From positions 85,595,951-85,659,950 of the forward strand of contig NC_089225.1 in NCBI RefSeq assembly GCF_963924675.1: DNA of 64,000 nt, written 5' to 3'. How positions within the stretch are numbered: the first letter of the stretch is position 1; every line of letters begins with the position of its first letter. Of the stretch, positions 1-11,975 are shown piece after piece. The position numbers and the translations under genes are program-made. This DNA comes from Phocoena phocoena (lineage: Eukaryota > Chordata > Mammalia > Artiodactyla > Phocoenidae). The notes under the pieces are model-generated. The model saw nothing but the letters and a program-made list of their open reading frames with translations. It did no database searches and had not been told where the DNA came from.

Positions 1-545
1 CCAGACATGGTCCAGAAGTACTGACTGAGAGTACAGCTTCAGTTGTGGGCTGTGTTTTGCTGTAGCTGACTTTTTTTTTTTTATTGTGGTAAAATACATA
101 TAACATAAAATTTACCACTTGAGCCAATTTTAAGTGTACAGTTCAGAAGCATTAAGTACATTCACATGGTTGTGCAGACACCGCCATCCATCTGCAGAAA
201 TTTTTCATCTTCCCCAAATGAAACATTGTACCCATTAAACAATAACTCTCATTCTCTCCTATCCCCAACCCCTGGCAACCACAATTCTACTTCCTGTCTC
301 TGTGAATTTGACTATTTTAGGAACCTCATACAACTGGAATCATACAGTATTTGTCCTTTTGTGACTGGCTTATTTCACTCAGCATAATGTCTTCAAGGTT
401 CATCCATCTTGTAGCATGTGTCAGAATTTTCTTTCTTTTTAAGGCTAATATTCTATTGAATGTATATACCACATTGTAGATGGATACTTGGGTTGCTTCT
501 ACCTTTTGGCTATTGTGAATAATGCTGCTTGAAGATGGTATACAG

Positions 546-875
546 GACTTCCCTGGTGGCTCAGTGGTTAAGAATCAGCCTGCCAATGCAGGAGACACAG
601 GTTCGATCCCTGCTCCAGGAAGATCCCACATGCCGAGGAGCAACTAAGCCCATGTGCCACAACTACTGAACCTGAGCTCCAGAGCCCGCGAGCCACAACT
701 ACTGAGCCCACGTGCCACACTACTGAAGCCTGTGTGCCTAGAGCCCGTGCTCCACAACAAGAGAAGCCGCCACAATGAGAAGCCCATGCACCGCAACGAA
801 GAGTAGCCCCTGCTCGCTGCAACTAGAGAAAGCCCGTGCAGCAGCAAAGACCCAGTGCAGCCAAAAAAGAAAAAG
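546..875 (+). mobile_element. CHR-1 SINE
   Basis: Starts 'gacttccctggtggctcagt', carries the tRNA-derived B box 'ggttcgatccc', then the long CHR-1 body with repeated 'cacaactactga' units, and ends 'gcagccaaaaaagaaaaag'. It is inserted in the antisense L1. A weak flanking similarity ('atggtatacag' and 'atggtggacaa') may be its target duplication. Confidence 0.9.
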
Positions 876-1118
876 AATGGTGGACAAATATGTGTTTGAG
901 TCCTTGCTTTCAGTTCTTTTGGGTATATACCCAGAAGTGGAATTGCTGGATCCTATGCTAATTTTATTTTTAATTTTTTGAGGGATCTCCATAACATTTC
1001 CCTCAGCAGTTGCATCATTTTACCCAGCAATGAGTGAAGTTTTCCACATTCTCACTTGTTATTTTCTGATTTTTTGATGATAGCCATCCTAATGGGTATA
1101 AAGTCGTATCTCATTGTG

Positions 1119-1247
1119 GTTTTTGTTTTTGGCCACACCACGTGGCTTGTGGGATCTTACTTCCTTGACCAGGGATTGAACCCAGGCCATGGCAGTGAAA
1201 GCGCTGAGTCCTAACCACTGCAACCACTGGACCGCCAGCGAACTACT
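1119..1247 (-). mobile_element. Short tRNA-derived SINE (Bov-tA-like)
   Basis: Reverse copy of the short cetartiodactyl SINE: 'ttttggccacaccacgtggc', 'gggattgaacccaggcc', and 'ctaaccactgcaaccactgg'. It lacks the long CHR-1 body. It splits the antisense L1. Confidence 0.8.
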
Positions 1248-1520
1248 TCATCGTGGTTTTGATTTACATTTCCCTACATGATTTCTATATGAATTGTGAT
1301 GTAGAGCATCTTTTCAAGGGCTTATTGGTCATTTGTATAGTTTTCTTGAACAAATATCTATTCAAGTCCATTGCCCATGGTTTTCCCTAGCTTTATTGAA
1401 GTACGACTGACATATTAAAAATGTATATACGACACGATATTTTGAAGCACGTATACATTGTGAAATGATTACCACAATCAAGCGAATTAACATATCCATC
1501 ACTTCACATAGTTCTCATTT

Positions 1521-3220
1521 TTTTGTGTGTGTGTGGTGAGAACACTTGAGTTTTACTCCCGTGTAAACTCAAGTACAGATTTCAAGTACAGATCTCCCTC
1601 GACTTACAATGGGGTTAAGGCTGGATTGTAAGTTGAATGTCAGTATATGCAGTATATATAGCATATGTCAGTATCTCCTAAAGAGCCACATATTTAACAA
1701 TGTTCATACTCTCTTGGGTTAGTCACTTGTCAGAATCCACAGGCCTAGTCACAGAATTAGCCCAGGCGGTTTTGGAAAACCCCAGTCACGATAAAAAAAA
1801 AAGGATATCTAGGCAGGAGTGTAACAAGATGGTCTGGCAGTCGGGACTAAGCATAAGTACAAATATTTGCATTTTCCCAGAGACCTTCCAGAGAATGATG
1901 TAGATTAATGGAAGGGTTATAAGAGTGAGGATTTCAGGTCCTATGTCAAGCTGGAAGTGCAAAAATTTAGGGGCAAATGGACCTTTCAGTATCTCTCAAA
2001 TCACACCATATAGGTAGGTGACTGCTGGTTTTGACTTTATGAACAATTGGTTCCAAATCTGAACACGCAGTGTCTTACTGGGAGTTAGACTACTTCTTCC
2101 TTTATGAGGTACTTTGAATGGAGCCTGTGTTGAAGAGTTCATTGTGCTGAAGTAAAGCCAGTGAACTGGCAGGTGAATAGAATTCTGCTTCACATCCAAG
2201 ACCCATTTTCTCTGACTAATCTCCTCCCCACTCTCCCCTTTCTCTCCACCTCCTTTCCCCCTTGCTCTCAGGTCTGCTGGAACTATTTCCAGAATTCATT
2301 GTTCAGGCCAACTTGTTTTGACATAACTGGCGGGTTGACTCATGTGAATAGTTAAACTAATCATGGGTTAAAAGCCTGTCATTATGGTACCGCACTGAAG
2401 CTATCATAACTCCAATGTTGCCTTTTGCACTAATTTTCCTCCCCTGTCCTCAGCTTAACATCTCATTTTCAGTTTAAATGAGAGGGCCCTGAGACTGTCT
2501 TCTCTGTCCTGCTCAGTATTCTGGTTTAATTCACTGTCTTCATTGCTGAGCTGTTTGGAGTTGGAATGTTATTTCCTCCATTTTAGAAGAGATAGCAAGT
2601 GGCTAGACTATGATTCAGCATTGGATGAGATAGTTTCCGCAGGGTGTACCGATTTTACAGTAAACGCAATTATCCTAAAAATCTTTTGGGCATATAAACT
2701 GTTCTGATCCTGGTCGCATCACAGGTCTTCAGAGCTCAAAGAAGCTCGGTTTTGATTTAGTTGAGGCCAAACTATTTTAGAACACAGTAATGTGGTCACA
2801 GTGAAGAGCTTTTTAGTAGTTATTTAATAGCTATCCCCTTCTATGGAAATAAAATAAACTGAAAATCTGATGGATATATAAGATGAGATATATAAGATGG
2901 ATATATAAGTGGGACTTCTGTTTATTCATCTTTGAATGCCTAGTAGGTAATTCACTAAATATATGGCTGATTTAAAGGTGCTTCCCTTATTTATCTCCCT
3001 TCATCTGTCAGTCACCTACATATAAGGTGTGATTTAAGAGTTACTGAAAGGTCCATTTGATCCCCAGTTTTTGCCATGCTAGTTTGACATGGTCCTGAAA
3101 ATCCTCATTGTGATAACCATCCCATTAAATCGTAGTTCTCTGGAAGGTTTATGAGGATATGCAAATATTAGTATTTTCTCTTGATACTTTCTGCCATTTA
3201 TCGCCCTAGTAAAATTGCTC
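1521..3220. other. Unassigned intergenic DNA
   Basis: No gene was found. A perfect 10-base inverted repeat 'acttgagttt'/'aaactcaagt' (1544-1553 and 1565-1574) could fold as a hairpin. Around 2874-2907 there is a short local duplication of 'gatatataagatg'-type sequence. The rest looks like unique or strongly decayed DNA. Confidence 0.6.
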
Positions 3221-3221
3221 A

Positions 3222-3280
3222 CCTTCCTTCCTCCCACCTTCCCTCCCTCCCTCCCTCCCTTCCTTCCTTCCTTCCTTCCT
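3222..3280. repeat. (TCCC)n/(TTCC)n microsatellite
   Basis: Pure pyrimidine tetranucleotide repeats, CCCT-type followed by CCTT-type. They sit at the A-tail end of the adjacent reverse-oriented SINE and probably expanded from it. Confidence 0.95.
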
Positions 3281-3464
3281 TTTGCTGACGTGGGTCTTAG
3301 TTGAGGCACACGGGATCTTCGTTGCCACGTGCGGGATCTTTAGTTGTGACATGCGGGCTCTTAATTGCAGCATGTGGGATCTAGTTCCCTGACCAGGGAT
3401 GGAAACTGGGCCCCCTGCATTGGGAGCGTGGAGTGTTAACTGCTGGACCACCAGGGAAGTCCCT
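3281..3464 (-). mobile_element. tRNA-derived SINE, intermediate length
   Basis: Reverse SINE with 'ttgaggcacacgggatcttc', 'ttccctgaccagggatggaa' and the terminal 'ggaccaccagggaagtccct'. Its tail is replaced by the pyrimidine microsatellite at 3222-3280. Confidence 0.85.
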
Positions 3465-4544
3465 GACCACTATTCTTGCTGCTCTCACTTTACCCATTCA
3501 AACCTTTCATATCTCCTTCCAAAGAACTTCTATAGCATATTGTCTATTTAACCAGATGGTGGTTGTCTCTATGTCTGATATGATCCCCATCAACCTTGAA
3601 GTAGGATTTAGTTATTTTTCACATTTCCCCAAAGAAAAAGAAAATCAGTGGCTTATTTTAAGGAGTCTTCCAAGATTCAGTTTTTTTAAACTTCTTTTTG
3701 AGGTGCTTTTCTAATAGATCCACTTGCTACTTCTGCTTGTACCTCATTGATTAGAACTTAGTTACAGGCCATACCTATCTGCAAGGAAGGCTGGGAAATG
3801 TGGGCTTTATTTCAGGCAGCAATGTGCTTGAGTAAATGTTGGAGTCTCTGCCAAAGAAAAGGGTGGGAATAGCTGTTTGAATGCAACGAGCTGTCTCTGC
3901 CCTGTGCCTGTGTACCGTCTTTTGGGTATTCCCTCTCACATGGTCTGCCTGGGAAATTTACTGCTTGGGAAAACCGTATAACACGTAAATCTTCAGATGC
4001 CACATGGAAACAAAAAAACAGCTGGAGTCCCAGTCTTTCAATATGCTCTGCCTCCATGGGGAATTTTCCTGTCCCGTTCTTTCCTGCTTGCCATGTTGAG
4101 GCCCCTGCCATCACCTCATATGCCTGTGATGCTTGATTTCTTTCTGTTTCCCTGCCTTATACTCTGCTTCTTGCTCTTCAAAGACATGCTTTGTTTTCCC
4201 ACCATTGGCTTGTCCTCAGCTCTCTCTGTCTTATACTCCCCACAGTTACTTTGAAGTTAGCACCTCCAAAATAATTTTAGTCTTGGTGATGAGGGGTGAG
4301 GATAGGAGATAATAGGCAGGGATGTATGTGGGGATATTTTTAGGTCTTCTCTCAGAGTTACCTCCTCCACCATATCTGTTGTTTTTGTTGTTGTTGTTTT
4401 TCTGTAAGAATCTCTCTTTAGTCACGGAACTTGACTTGAACTCTGCCTAACAGCAGAGCCAGGTGTTACCCATAATTATCATTAGTTACAGTTCAATGAA
4501 TGAATGAACCCCTTTTACTTTCTTTTTTAAAATTAAGTAATTAA
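3465..4544. other. Unassigned intergenic DNA
   Basis: No exon or clearly recognised repeat. Open frames here are short and lack recognisable domains. A simple (TTG)n tract lies near 4380-4400. Confidence 0.55.
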
Positions 4545-4861
4545 TTAATTTTTGGCTGTGTTGGGTCTTCGTTGCTGACGCGCGGGCATTCTCTAGTTGT
4601 GGTGAGCGGGTGTTGCTTTTCCTTGCTCTGTGCGGGCTTCTCATCGTGGTGGCTTCTCTTGTTGCGGAGCACGGGCTCTAGGCACATGGGCTTCAGGAGT
4701 TGTGGCACTCGGGCTCAGTAACTGTGGCTCACAGGCTCAGTTGCTGTGGCTCGCGGGCTTAGTTGCTCCTCCGCATGTGGGATCTTCCTGGACCAGGGAT
4801 CAAACCCGTGTTCCCTGCATTGGCAGGCGGATTCTAAACCACTGAGCCACCAGGGAAGTCC
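4545..4861 (-). mobile_element. CHR-1 SINE
   Basis: Reverse long CHR-1 copy from 'ttttggctgtgttgggtctt' to 'gccaccagggaagtcc'. The target duplication 'cccttttactttct' is seen on both sides (about 4510-4523 and 4862-4875). Confidence 0.92.
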
Positions 4862-4875
4862 CCCTTTTACTTTCT

Positions 4876-6183
4876 AGCATAAATTATTTCAGACTAGTTG
4901 GTGTTTTTGACTTTCCCTTCCCTTTCATTTTCCATGAGCAATCCCACCAGCTTATGGAATCTTTCCTACTTTTGTCATCTTTCCTCTTCCTACTTTCCCA
5001 CCAATCTGTGTCCATTCTTTCAATCAAATTCTTACCCGATTCATGAACTGTAGCTCACTAACAACTGAACACTCCATGCTGTCTTCCCTATCTGCCCACT
5101 TTGATCTCTTTCATATGAGAATACTTTTAACATTGGCAGTTTGTTTCACACACTCAAACGCTTGACTCCATACCATCTTGTATCATTTTTCTAGTTATTT
5201 CATGAGCATAACTAGCTCCCCAATTGCATTGTAAGATTTTAGAGAGTAGGGACTATGTGATTTTAAAAAATATATCTACCTACCTACCTATCTTTTATCT
5301 ATCTTCTATCCATCTATCTGTCTGAATTCTGCTCAATATCTAAGGTAGTTCTGGAAAGATAGTTGGCATTATATAAATATTGGTCACCTTGACAAAAGAA
5401 CAGAGTGCATATGACTGATTTGTGAATGCAAAGCAGGGAGCAGGGAAATTTTTTTTTTTTTTAGGGAAACACTTTTGCTGCAGTCCATGATGGGCCTGCT
5501 GACATTCCCAAATAGATGGAAAAAGTTCACATGGAATCTTGCTTGTCATCAGCAGAGCTTTCGAGACCTAAGTGAACTTTCCTCACGATTTTAGGAAGAG
5601 GAAAATGTAACTATATTTAAAATAGTGTTTCCTATTCAACAGCCATACTAATTTTTACCTGTGTTTTTTGGAATCAAATGTAGCCTTGAGAATTCAAAGA
5701 CAGACTCACAGGCTTTGAGAAGAAGACTCCCTCCCATTGGCTTCTAATGTCTGGTCAGAGAGGTAAAAATTGTGAGGCATGCTTTCTCGTAAAACATCCA
5801 ATATTGTGAGACTATGATTTTCATGAGATAATTTAAATGGGCTCTAAGATGTAGAACTATGAAATATTCTACATTTAAATGAAAGTATTGTTCTATTCCC
5901 TCCCCACATCCACATCAAGGTTGCCTCTATCATGTTTCTGAATGCTCCTGAAATCCCATTATTTGAAAAAAAATCAGTCTCACTTTCCCATAACAGAACG
6001 CTTGTAGAGAGTTCAAAATGTTTCAGTAGGAGTGCAAGAATGAGGAATTGCCTAGTAAGAGTGACAAAGAAGTTTGATTACAATCACAAGATTTTGAGTA
6101 TGGCTCTATCCTAAAGATTTTTATCTACTGTTGACTTCTCAGAATGTTCCTGGATTATTAAATATTATGTGTCACTTCTCTTG
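4876..6183. other. Unassigned intergenic DNA with (TCTA)n patch
   Basis: No gene. A degenerate (TCTA)n/(CTAC)n microsatellite lies at about 5272-5325. The stretch near 5215-5250 ('ttttagagagtagggactat') resembles the tail of ancient L2/MIR elements but is too short to assign. Confidence 0.5.
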
Positions 6184-6186
6184 GCT

Positions 6187-6388
6187 TTTTTTTTTTCCGG
6201 TACGTGGGCCTCTCACTGTTGTGGCCTCTCCCGTTGTGGAGCACAGGTTCTGAACGTGCAGGCTCAGCGGCCATGGCTCACAGGCCCAGCCGCTCCGTGG
6301 CACGTGGGATCTTCCCGGACCGGGGCACGAACCTGTGTCCCCTGCATCAGCAGGCGGACTCTCAACCGCTGCGCCACCAGGGAAGCCC
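6187..6388 (-). mobile_element. CHR-2 SINE
   Basis: Reverse CHR-2 copy from the T tract and 'ccggtacgtgggcctctcac' to 'gcgccaccagggaagcc'. It is the first of four CHR-2 copies within 3.1 kb. Confidence 0.92.
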
Positions 6389-7816
6389 TTCTTGGTTTTA
6401 CATTTCTTTTACATTTGTCTCCACAAACCTTTTATTCTTAAAAATGCCATCATGGACCTCAGCTGCATATCTCAAACGTATTCTTTCATTTGTCACACAG
6501 TATGACTTTGTTCTTGTTCATACTTTAAGATAACCATTGACTGCTCATCTCAGTCATCTTTGGCACTTTGACTTCGAACGGGTTGTGAGAGCTCATAATC
6601 AGTCACCGTAATCACCATGGTGAATGCAGTGAAGATATTCCTAAGGGGGGAAATCTCGTCTGCAGTGGTAGAAGAAATGTCATTGTCCATAAAAAGCCAC
6701 CAGCACTTCTGTTCTCAAGAAGACTCATTAAGGGTTTGGGGATTAATTGTTAAGATTTGGGGTTTGTGACAAGGGAGGCACCGCACGATGTCATATAGAG
6801 TCTTCTGATCCAACCTTAAGGACACGTACCTCTATTTGCTTGAGAAAATAAGCTGGAAGAGTCAGATTACACTTTAATGAGCCATATAGAAGTGGTCCAT
6901 CCAGAAGGACCATAATCCTGGTGATGAGATCACCTTTAGCCGTTGTGATAGACACAGCAAAGGCAAGAGCAGCAGCAGGGGATGAGAGTGGCAGCTGTTG
7001 TGGAAATTGCACCTGCTGTTCATCACTACACCGTGGGAGTGGGGAGGCCACGGTGCTGGTGCTACAGAAGCAGCCAGAAGCTGTCATGGCCTCTCGTGAG
7101 AAAACACAAGCCACCAGAGACTCTGCCTGGCCAATGGAGAAGATCAGATGCACTTAAGGACCCTGTACATTTATGTGTCATGAGACACTCTGGGGTCTTC
7201 TTTATTGGCTCAGAATTTCCAAAATGTTCCAGAGTATTGAGAAGGAATAAGACTGATTCACCATTTCCTAATGTCAGTGATAATAATCCTGATTAGAGTG
7301 GTTACAATGTGCCAGGAGCTGTTCTAAGGGCTTCACATATATATGAACTCATCCCTATTGCCACCACCTCCCCATTAACCCACAAAGCCACCTATTGGCC
7401 ACTGCCAGTCTCTCGAGACTGGGAGGGGCTGAGGACTGTGTGGGGAGCCGAGACCTGTCTTGGAGAACAAGCATGTAGATTAGGTCTTTCTTCCTCTGAA
7501 CCCACTCCTTCTGCTACATTTTGAAAATTGCTAAGAAAATTATTTTTTGTTCAGTTCTTCTCTCTTTATCCTAAATTAGGAAGTAATTTTCATTTGGAAC
7601 TGCATTTCTGGGTCCCAGTGGAGAGCAAGTAGGATAACAGAGGAGTGCTGGGCAGTTACGGCTTACATGACACATGATTTATGCATCAGTGGCTTCCAGA
7701 AGAGTGACAGGCTTAGACAAGGAACATAAAAGGAAGCGACAAATTATGCTTCTAGGACTATATGCAGAGTTTTCAATAGTAGCTGACCATTTCTGCTTCT
7801 TTTCCTGTCTTAGAAA
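6389..7816. other. Unassigned intergenic DNA; MIR-like patch
   Basis: No recognised gene. Overlapping open frames on both strands at 6791-7296 have no domain I know and no splice or codon-bias support. Sequence at about 7290-7375 ('caatgtgccaggagctgttc') resembles a MIR/L2-type ancient repeat. Confidence 0.45.
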
Positions 7817-7819
7817 AAA

Positions 7820-8031
7820 GCTTTTTTTTTTTTTTTTTCTGCGGTACGCGGGCCTCTCACTGTTGTGGCCTCTCCCGTTGCGGAGCACAGGCTCCGGACG
7901 CGCAGACTCAGCGGCCATGGCTCACGGGCCCAGCGGCTCCGCGGCATGTGGGATCATCCCGGACCGGGGCACGAGCCCGTGTCCCCTGCATCGGCAGGCG
8001 GACTCTCAACCACTGCGCCACCAGGGAAGCC
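7820..8031 (-). mobile_element. CHR-2 SINE
   Basis: Reverse CHR-2 copy from 'ctgcggtacgcgggcctctc' to 'gcgccaccagggaagc'. It is flanked by 'aaaagctttt' on both sides, a target duplication merging into the A tail. Confidence 0.93.
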
Positions 8032-8530
8032 GAAAAGCTTTTTTTAAGTGAAGGTTTCCCCACAGGCTACTGGGCATTGCTATCTGGTACAGTGTGACCC
8101 TTAGTATACTTTGGCAAGCAAAGCAATTTTTGTATTTCACTATTTTGGCACAATATAGAGCATTATCTCCCTGGTATTTGACAGTCAAAAGAATAGTCAA
8201 AAACCTTATTCTTCAATGTAATTAAAACCAGAGTTGGTATTAGAGGAAAACCAATTAACAGTCTGCAGAAAATTATCTGAAGAAATTGATTGTATTCTTG
8301 AAGGTGCCCAGCACTCCATGGCTTTTGGTGTATCCTTTAATGAGACTGAAAATTCTAAGTGTGTGGAGCAGATTCTGTTGTAAAAATAACCATTTCCAAT
8401 TTTAATGAAAAGCATCACATATGCAAGAACCAATTGAGACAGATACCTAAGAGATGGATAGATAGAGTAACCGCTAAGATTTTCCTAAAAAAATGTTTTT
8501 TCATGTTGTCCCCATGAAAAGCTTTGATTT
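8032..8530. other. Unassigned intergenic DNA
   Basis: AT-rich sequence between two CHR-2 SINEs. No gene or clear repeat. Confidence 0.5.
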
Positions 8531-8741
8531 GTTTTTTTTTTTTTTTTTTTGCGGTACGCGGGCCTCTCACTGCTGTGGCCCCTCCCATTGCGGAGCACAG
8601 GCTCCGGACGCGCAGGCTCAGCGGCCGTGGCTCAAGGGCCCAGCCGCTCTGTGGCATGTGGGATCCTCCCAGACCGGAGCACGAACCCGTGTCCCCTGCA
8701 TCGGCAGGCGGACTCTCAACCACTGCGCCACCAGGGAAGCC
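8531..8741 (-). mobile_element. CHR-2 SINE
   Basis: Reverse CHR-2 copy from 'gcggtacgcgggcctctcac' to 'gcgccaccagggaagcc'. 'tgatttgttttt' is repeated on both sides (about 8524 and 8743), which is the target duplication. Confidence 0.93.
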
Positions 8742-9088
8742 CTGATTTGTTTTTAATCTTTAGAAAAATTTCCATAGATATAAAATAAACAAAATTAGTT
8801 AAAACTACATGAAAAAAATATTCTTCACCTCTTTTGATGATTATTATCATTTTGATGATTTTTTTGATGATGATGATCTTTTTTGGTTAAAATTGTTGCT
8901 GTCGTGGTTAGAGTTAATATATCTGAGACTTGAGGTTTAGATCAATGTACTTTGTGTACTGGAATTTAAAATGCAAGTTCTACTGTCTTTAAAATAGAAG
9001 TTTAAGTTCTAGTTATTTGTAAATGGACAATTTAAAATGATTTAAAAAAATTATCTTTCTTGGAAAAAAAATAAAATTATCTTTCTTG
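8742..9088. other. AT-rich spacer
   Basis: Contains short (TGATGA)n-like repeats at about 8837-8878 and a local direct duplication of 'aaaattatctttcttgg' (about 9046-9064 and 9072-9089). Part of this was then re-duplicated by the next SINE insertion. No gene. Confidence 0.6.
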
Positions 9089-9089
9089 G

Positions 9090-9292
9090 GCTTCCCTGGT
9101 GGCTCAGTGGTTAAGAGTTCACCTGCCATTGCAGGGGACACGGGTTCGTGCCCCTGTCTGGGAGGATCCCACATGCCGCGGAGCGGCTGGGCCCGTGAGC
9201 CATGGCCGCTGGGCCTGCGCGTCCGGAGCCTGTGCTCCGCAACAGGAGAGGCCACAACAGTGGGAGGCCCGCATACCGCAAAAAAAAAAAAA
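9090..9292 (+). mobile_element. CHR-2 SINE
   Basis: Forward CHR-2 copy 'gcttccctggtggctcagtg' to 'ggcccgcataccgc' plus A tail. It is flanked by 'aaaattatctt' on both sides. Confidence 0.92.
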
Positions 9293-9299
9293 AATTATC

Positions 9300-9809
9300 T
9301 TAGTGAAGTAAAAGGGAACTCTAGTGCTATAGTGACTATTTTTGGGTTCTAAAGTAATCTTGAGGGAAATTTATTCTGAAGACATTAAAGCTCTCTAGAA
9401 CATGGGATAATCAGCATGAAAATTAGAAGTAGGAGAACGAGCATGGCTTATTTTTGCAATTAGAAATCAAGAAAGGAAAGTGTTTTAATTGTCTTTAAAA
9501 CACAAAAGCTTGATTATGAAAAATATCTCATTATTTGTATGCTTCTTGATACTCTGATATCCACGTAGATGGCATTTCTGCACAATGTAATTTTATGTGG
9601 ATAGAAATCCTCAAGGGTCCTCAGATGCTGCAGTAATTTCCAACCAAATCTAGCAGACACTGTGTGATGTCACAATTGTGGTAGAGAGGGGAATACTGCT
9701 CTAGGCTCCCTTCAACTTCGTGATATATTCATGGTGATTTTAAGGTCAATATGGACCTTGCTTCTATCCTGGTTGTCTGGTGACTAAGTCTACTTAGTAA
9801 AACCTTCCC
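9300..9809. other. Unassigned intergenic DNA
   Basis: AT-rich, no gene or clear repeat. Confidence 0.5.
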
Positions 9810-9945
9810 TCTAGTTTTTACCAGGCCCCTACCATCTACACCTGGACTACCAAAACCCCACCTAACCAGGCCTAGACATGAAGCCGGACACGTTTCTAAA
9901 ATGCAGATCTGATCATGTCATTTCTCCTTTAAAAACCATTCCCAT
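9810..9945 (-). repeat. L2-like fragment (tentative)
   Basis: 'gatctgatcatgtcatttct' followed by 'ttaaaaaccattcccat' resembles the widespread L2 motif that reads 'gatctgatcatgtcactccc...cttcaatggcttccca'. Short and diverged; orientation is from memory of the consensus. Confidence 0.4.
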
Positions 9946-10300
9946 CCAGTCTCTTGGGGAAGATGCAAGTTTGTGCATGTCTTTTGGAAAAGTGTTGCCA
10001 ATATTTCTCAAGAATTTAACAAATATATCTGCCTTGTGACTCGGCAGTTCTTTTTCGCAGCATCCATCCTCAGCGGGTAATCCTAAGCAAGGTGCTTTGA
10101 ATACAGAGATGTTTAATGCAGCATTATTTAAGATAATAAAAATTGGAAACAAACAATGTACGTATACATATTAAGTAGCCCATGGTATACCCAGTCAATG
10201 AAATATTTTCCAGCAACTAAAAATACCTAATTGTATTATTTTATAGCATAGGAAAGTGCCTATGCAACAGTTTAGTAAACATGTTAAAATACAAAACTGT
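9946..10300 (+). repeat. Possible L1ME-like fragment
   Basis: Sequence such as 'ataataaaaattggaaacaa' and 'gcagcattatttaagataat' is typical of old L1 3' regions in forward orientation. Similarity is weak; ends and family are not determined. Confidence 0.35.
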
Positions 10301-11404
10301 ATCAAAATCTACAAACGTAAAATACAGAAAAAGAGTTGAAACCTTCCCTTTCTTCCTCCCATCTCCACCCCAACCCCTGCCGCGGGTGAGGTAGGGAAGG
10401 CTAATAAACCTTATTTTGCGTTCTACTACTGACAAAAGCTAGTCTTGGAGATGCCCTGCCTAAGAAAATGATTTGATAGAATAGAAAAGCAAGAAGGATT
10501 TTCAATACTTTCCTATTGCTTTGTGGAGCCAGATGTGGCCATCAGAGATAGGTGGCTCTGATGCTTAAAAAAGATGCAGACATTAGAGACCTGGGAAGGG
10601 TTCGTGGGCGGGAGACTAGCAGACAGTTGTGGGGTGGTGAGGTTGACACTGTTGCATATAATAAGGTAAAACATTATCATCGATGTATGTGGAGACCTTG
10701 TTAACTCTCATTTAGGAAACTGTTTCTCTAAACCCTTGGTCTGAACTGAGACTGAGCTCTGAGAATTTTCTTTGTCTGTGTGTGTGTGTGTGCATTTGAT
10801 TCAATGGTTATCTGCTGAATCTGTCGGGAAGGAAGATGCATATCTTTAGCTTATAATGGTAGAGACCCCTTTCCACCTTTCCTGGAATATCATTCGAGTC
10901 TGAGAAACTCAGAACTCTGGGAGATGCTCCACTGAGGTGTGTTGCGTGGACTGCCTAAGGGGAAGAAGGCGACGTCAGGAATCTGGGTCTGCAAGCAGAC
11001 AGGTTTGGTGGTGATGGCTCTTCTACCCTGGACTATTAGAACAGTCACCTCTGGTGCCTGGTTTGCATTTTGCTTTGCTCTGCGGTTCCCTTCCGTTACC
11101 TCCAGTCTTCCAGAAAGCCTGTCACTCTTTCAGCCTTGTGTGGTACTGTTGAAGGGCGGTTAAGGAGCAGCTCAGTAAAAGCACCATGAGTCCCTTCCCA
11201 CCTCACCCCTCCAACGAGCTCAGTGGCACAAATAGTAGCATTGTCCTGGGAAGGACACTAGATGTGAGTTCCAGGCACTGGCGGGTAGAGGAATGGGCCA
11301 TGGCCAGAGCAGGGCTGGGGGTGGGGTAGTACTATTCCTTAGGGATAGGGGGCTGCCTCCAAAGTGTACTGAGACCATTAGCTTCTTTGCCAAAGAAACT
11401 AAAC
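10301..11404. other. Unassigned intergenic DNA
   Basis: No gene. A short (TG)n tract lies at about 10778-10792. Open frames are short and domain-free. Confidence 0.5.
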
Positions 11405-11582
11405 AGAGGTTCTGCTCCAGGTTGCTCTGGAACCACCTGCGAGCACTCAAAGTCTACTGAGTCCTGGCCTCACCTCATAATAATTGAATCTGAATCTCTG
11501 GAGATGGGGTCTGGGCATCAGTATCTTGTAAGAGCTCCCCAGGTGATTCTGATGTGCAACCAGGTTGAAATCACTGCCTTGG
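11405..11582 (+). repeat. MER5A-type hAT element
   Basis: 'gaatctctggagatggggtc' followed by 'ccaggtgattctgatgtgca' and 'ggttgaaatcactgcc' is the characteristic right half of MER5A, a non-autonomous hAT-Charlie transposon. The left half is more decayed. Confidence 0.75.
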
Positions 11583-11839
11583 AGATGGTGATCAGGAAAG
11601 GGAGAGGCTCATGTGGATGAGAAATATACAAAGCTCGACAGCAATATTGCAAAAACCTGAAGCATATTAAAAAGTCTGGGAGAAAATACAGTCAATCTTC
11701 AAAACGGTAGTTATATTCCATAAAGTCTGGAAACACTGTATTAGCAAATACTGAATCATTGCTCCTAGGGGAAATATATTCATGTATATATGTCTGTCAC
11801 ATAGATTATCATTTTAAATACTAAAAACAAGTCATCATG

Positions 11840-11975
11840 GTAGAAACCCATGAGGTTCAGGGGTGTTAAGTGACTTGCCTGAGACCATCTCATCAGTCAC
11901 AGGAACCAGAGTTGAGATTCAAGTCCTGTCCAGGTGATCCTGGAGCCGGAGCTTCTTTCGCTACACCACACTGCC
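11840..11975 (-). repeat. MIR SINE
   Basis: 'gtgttaagtgacttgcctga' followed by 'ttgagattcaagtcctgtcc' and 'cgctacaccacactgcccc' is a reverse-orientation MIR core plus flank. Confidence 0.7.

Larger units (their letters stand above)
71..1520 (-). mobile_element. Old L1 3' region, antisense, with two SINE insertions
   Basis: Segments 71-545, about 876-1118 and 1248-1520 together read in reverse as an L1M-type 3' region ('ttattgtggtaaaatacata', 'ttttgactatttt'-like blocks, 'gactggcttatttcactcag', 'gggttgcttctaccttttgg'). Two SINEs interrupt it. Divergence is high and no open reading frame of note survives. The ends are approximate. Confidence 0.75.

Noticed and set aside
546..640. tRNA gene at SINE heads (A box tggcgcagtgg, B box ggttcgatccc)
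   Set aside because: These are the tRNA-derived promoters of SINEs; no cloverleaf with acceptor stem is kept.
6791..7296. Overlapping open frames on both strands (120, 78 and 104 codons)
   Set aside because: No known family, mutually overlapping on opposite strands, and no sign of exon boundaries. Left as unassigned sequence.
7674..8051. Open frames of 60-125 codons over the SINEs (here and at 6169, 8415, 9086, 14050, 21484, 43866, 49026 and others)
   Set aside because: They are translations of CHR-1/CHR-2 SINEs. The same Cys/Gly/Arg-rich peptides recur at every copy, in both orientations.
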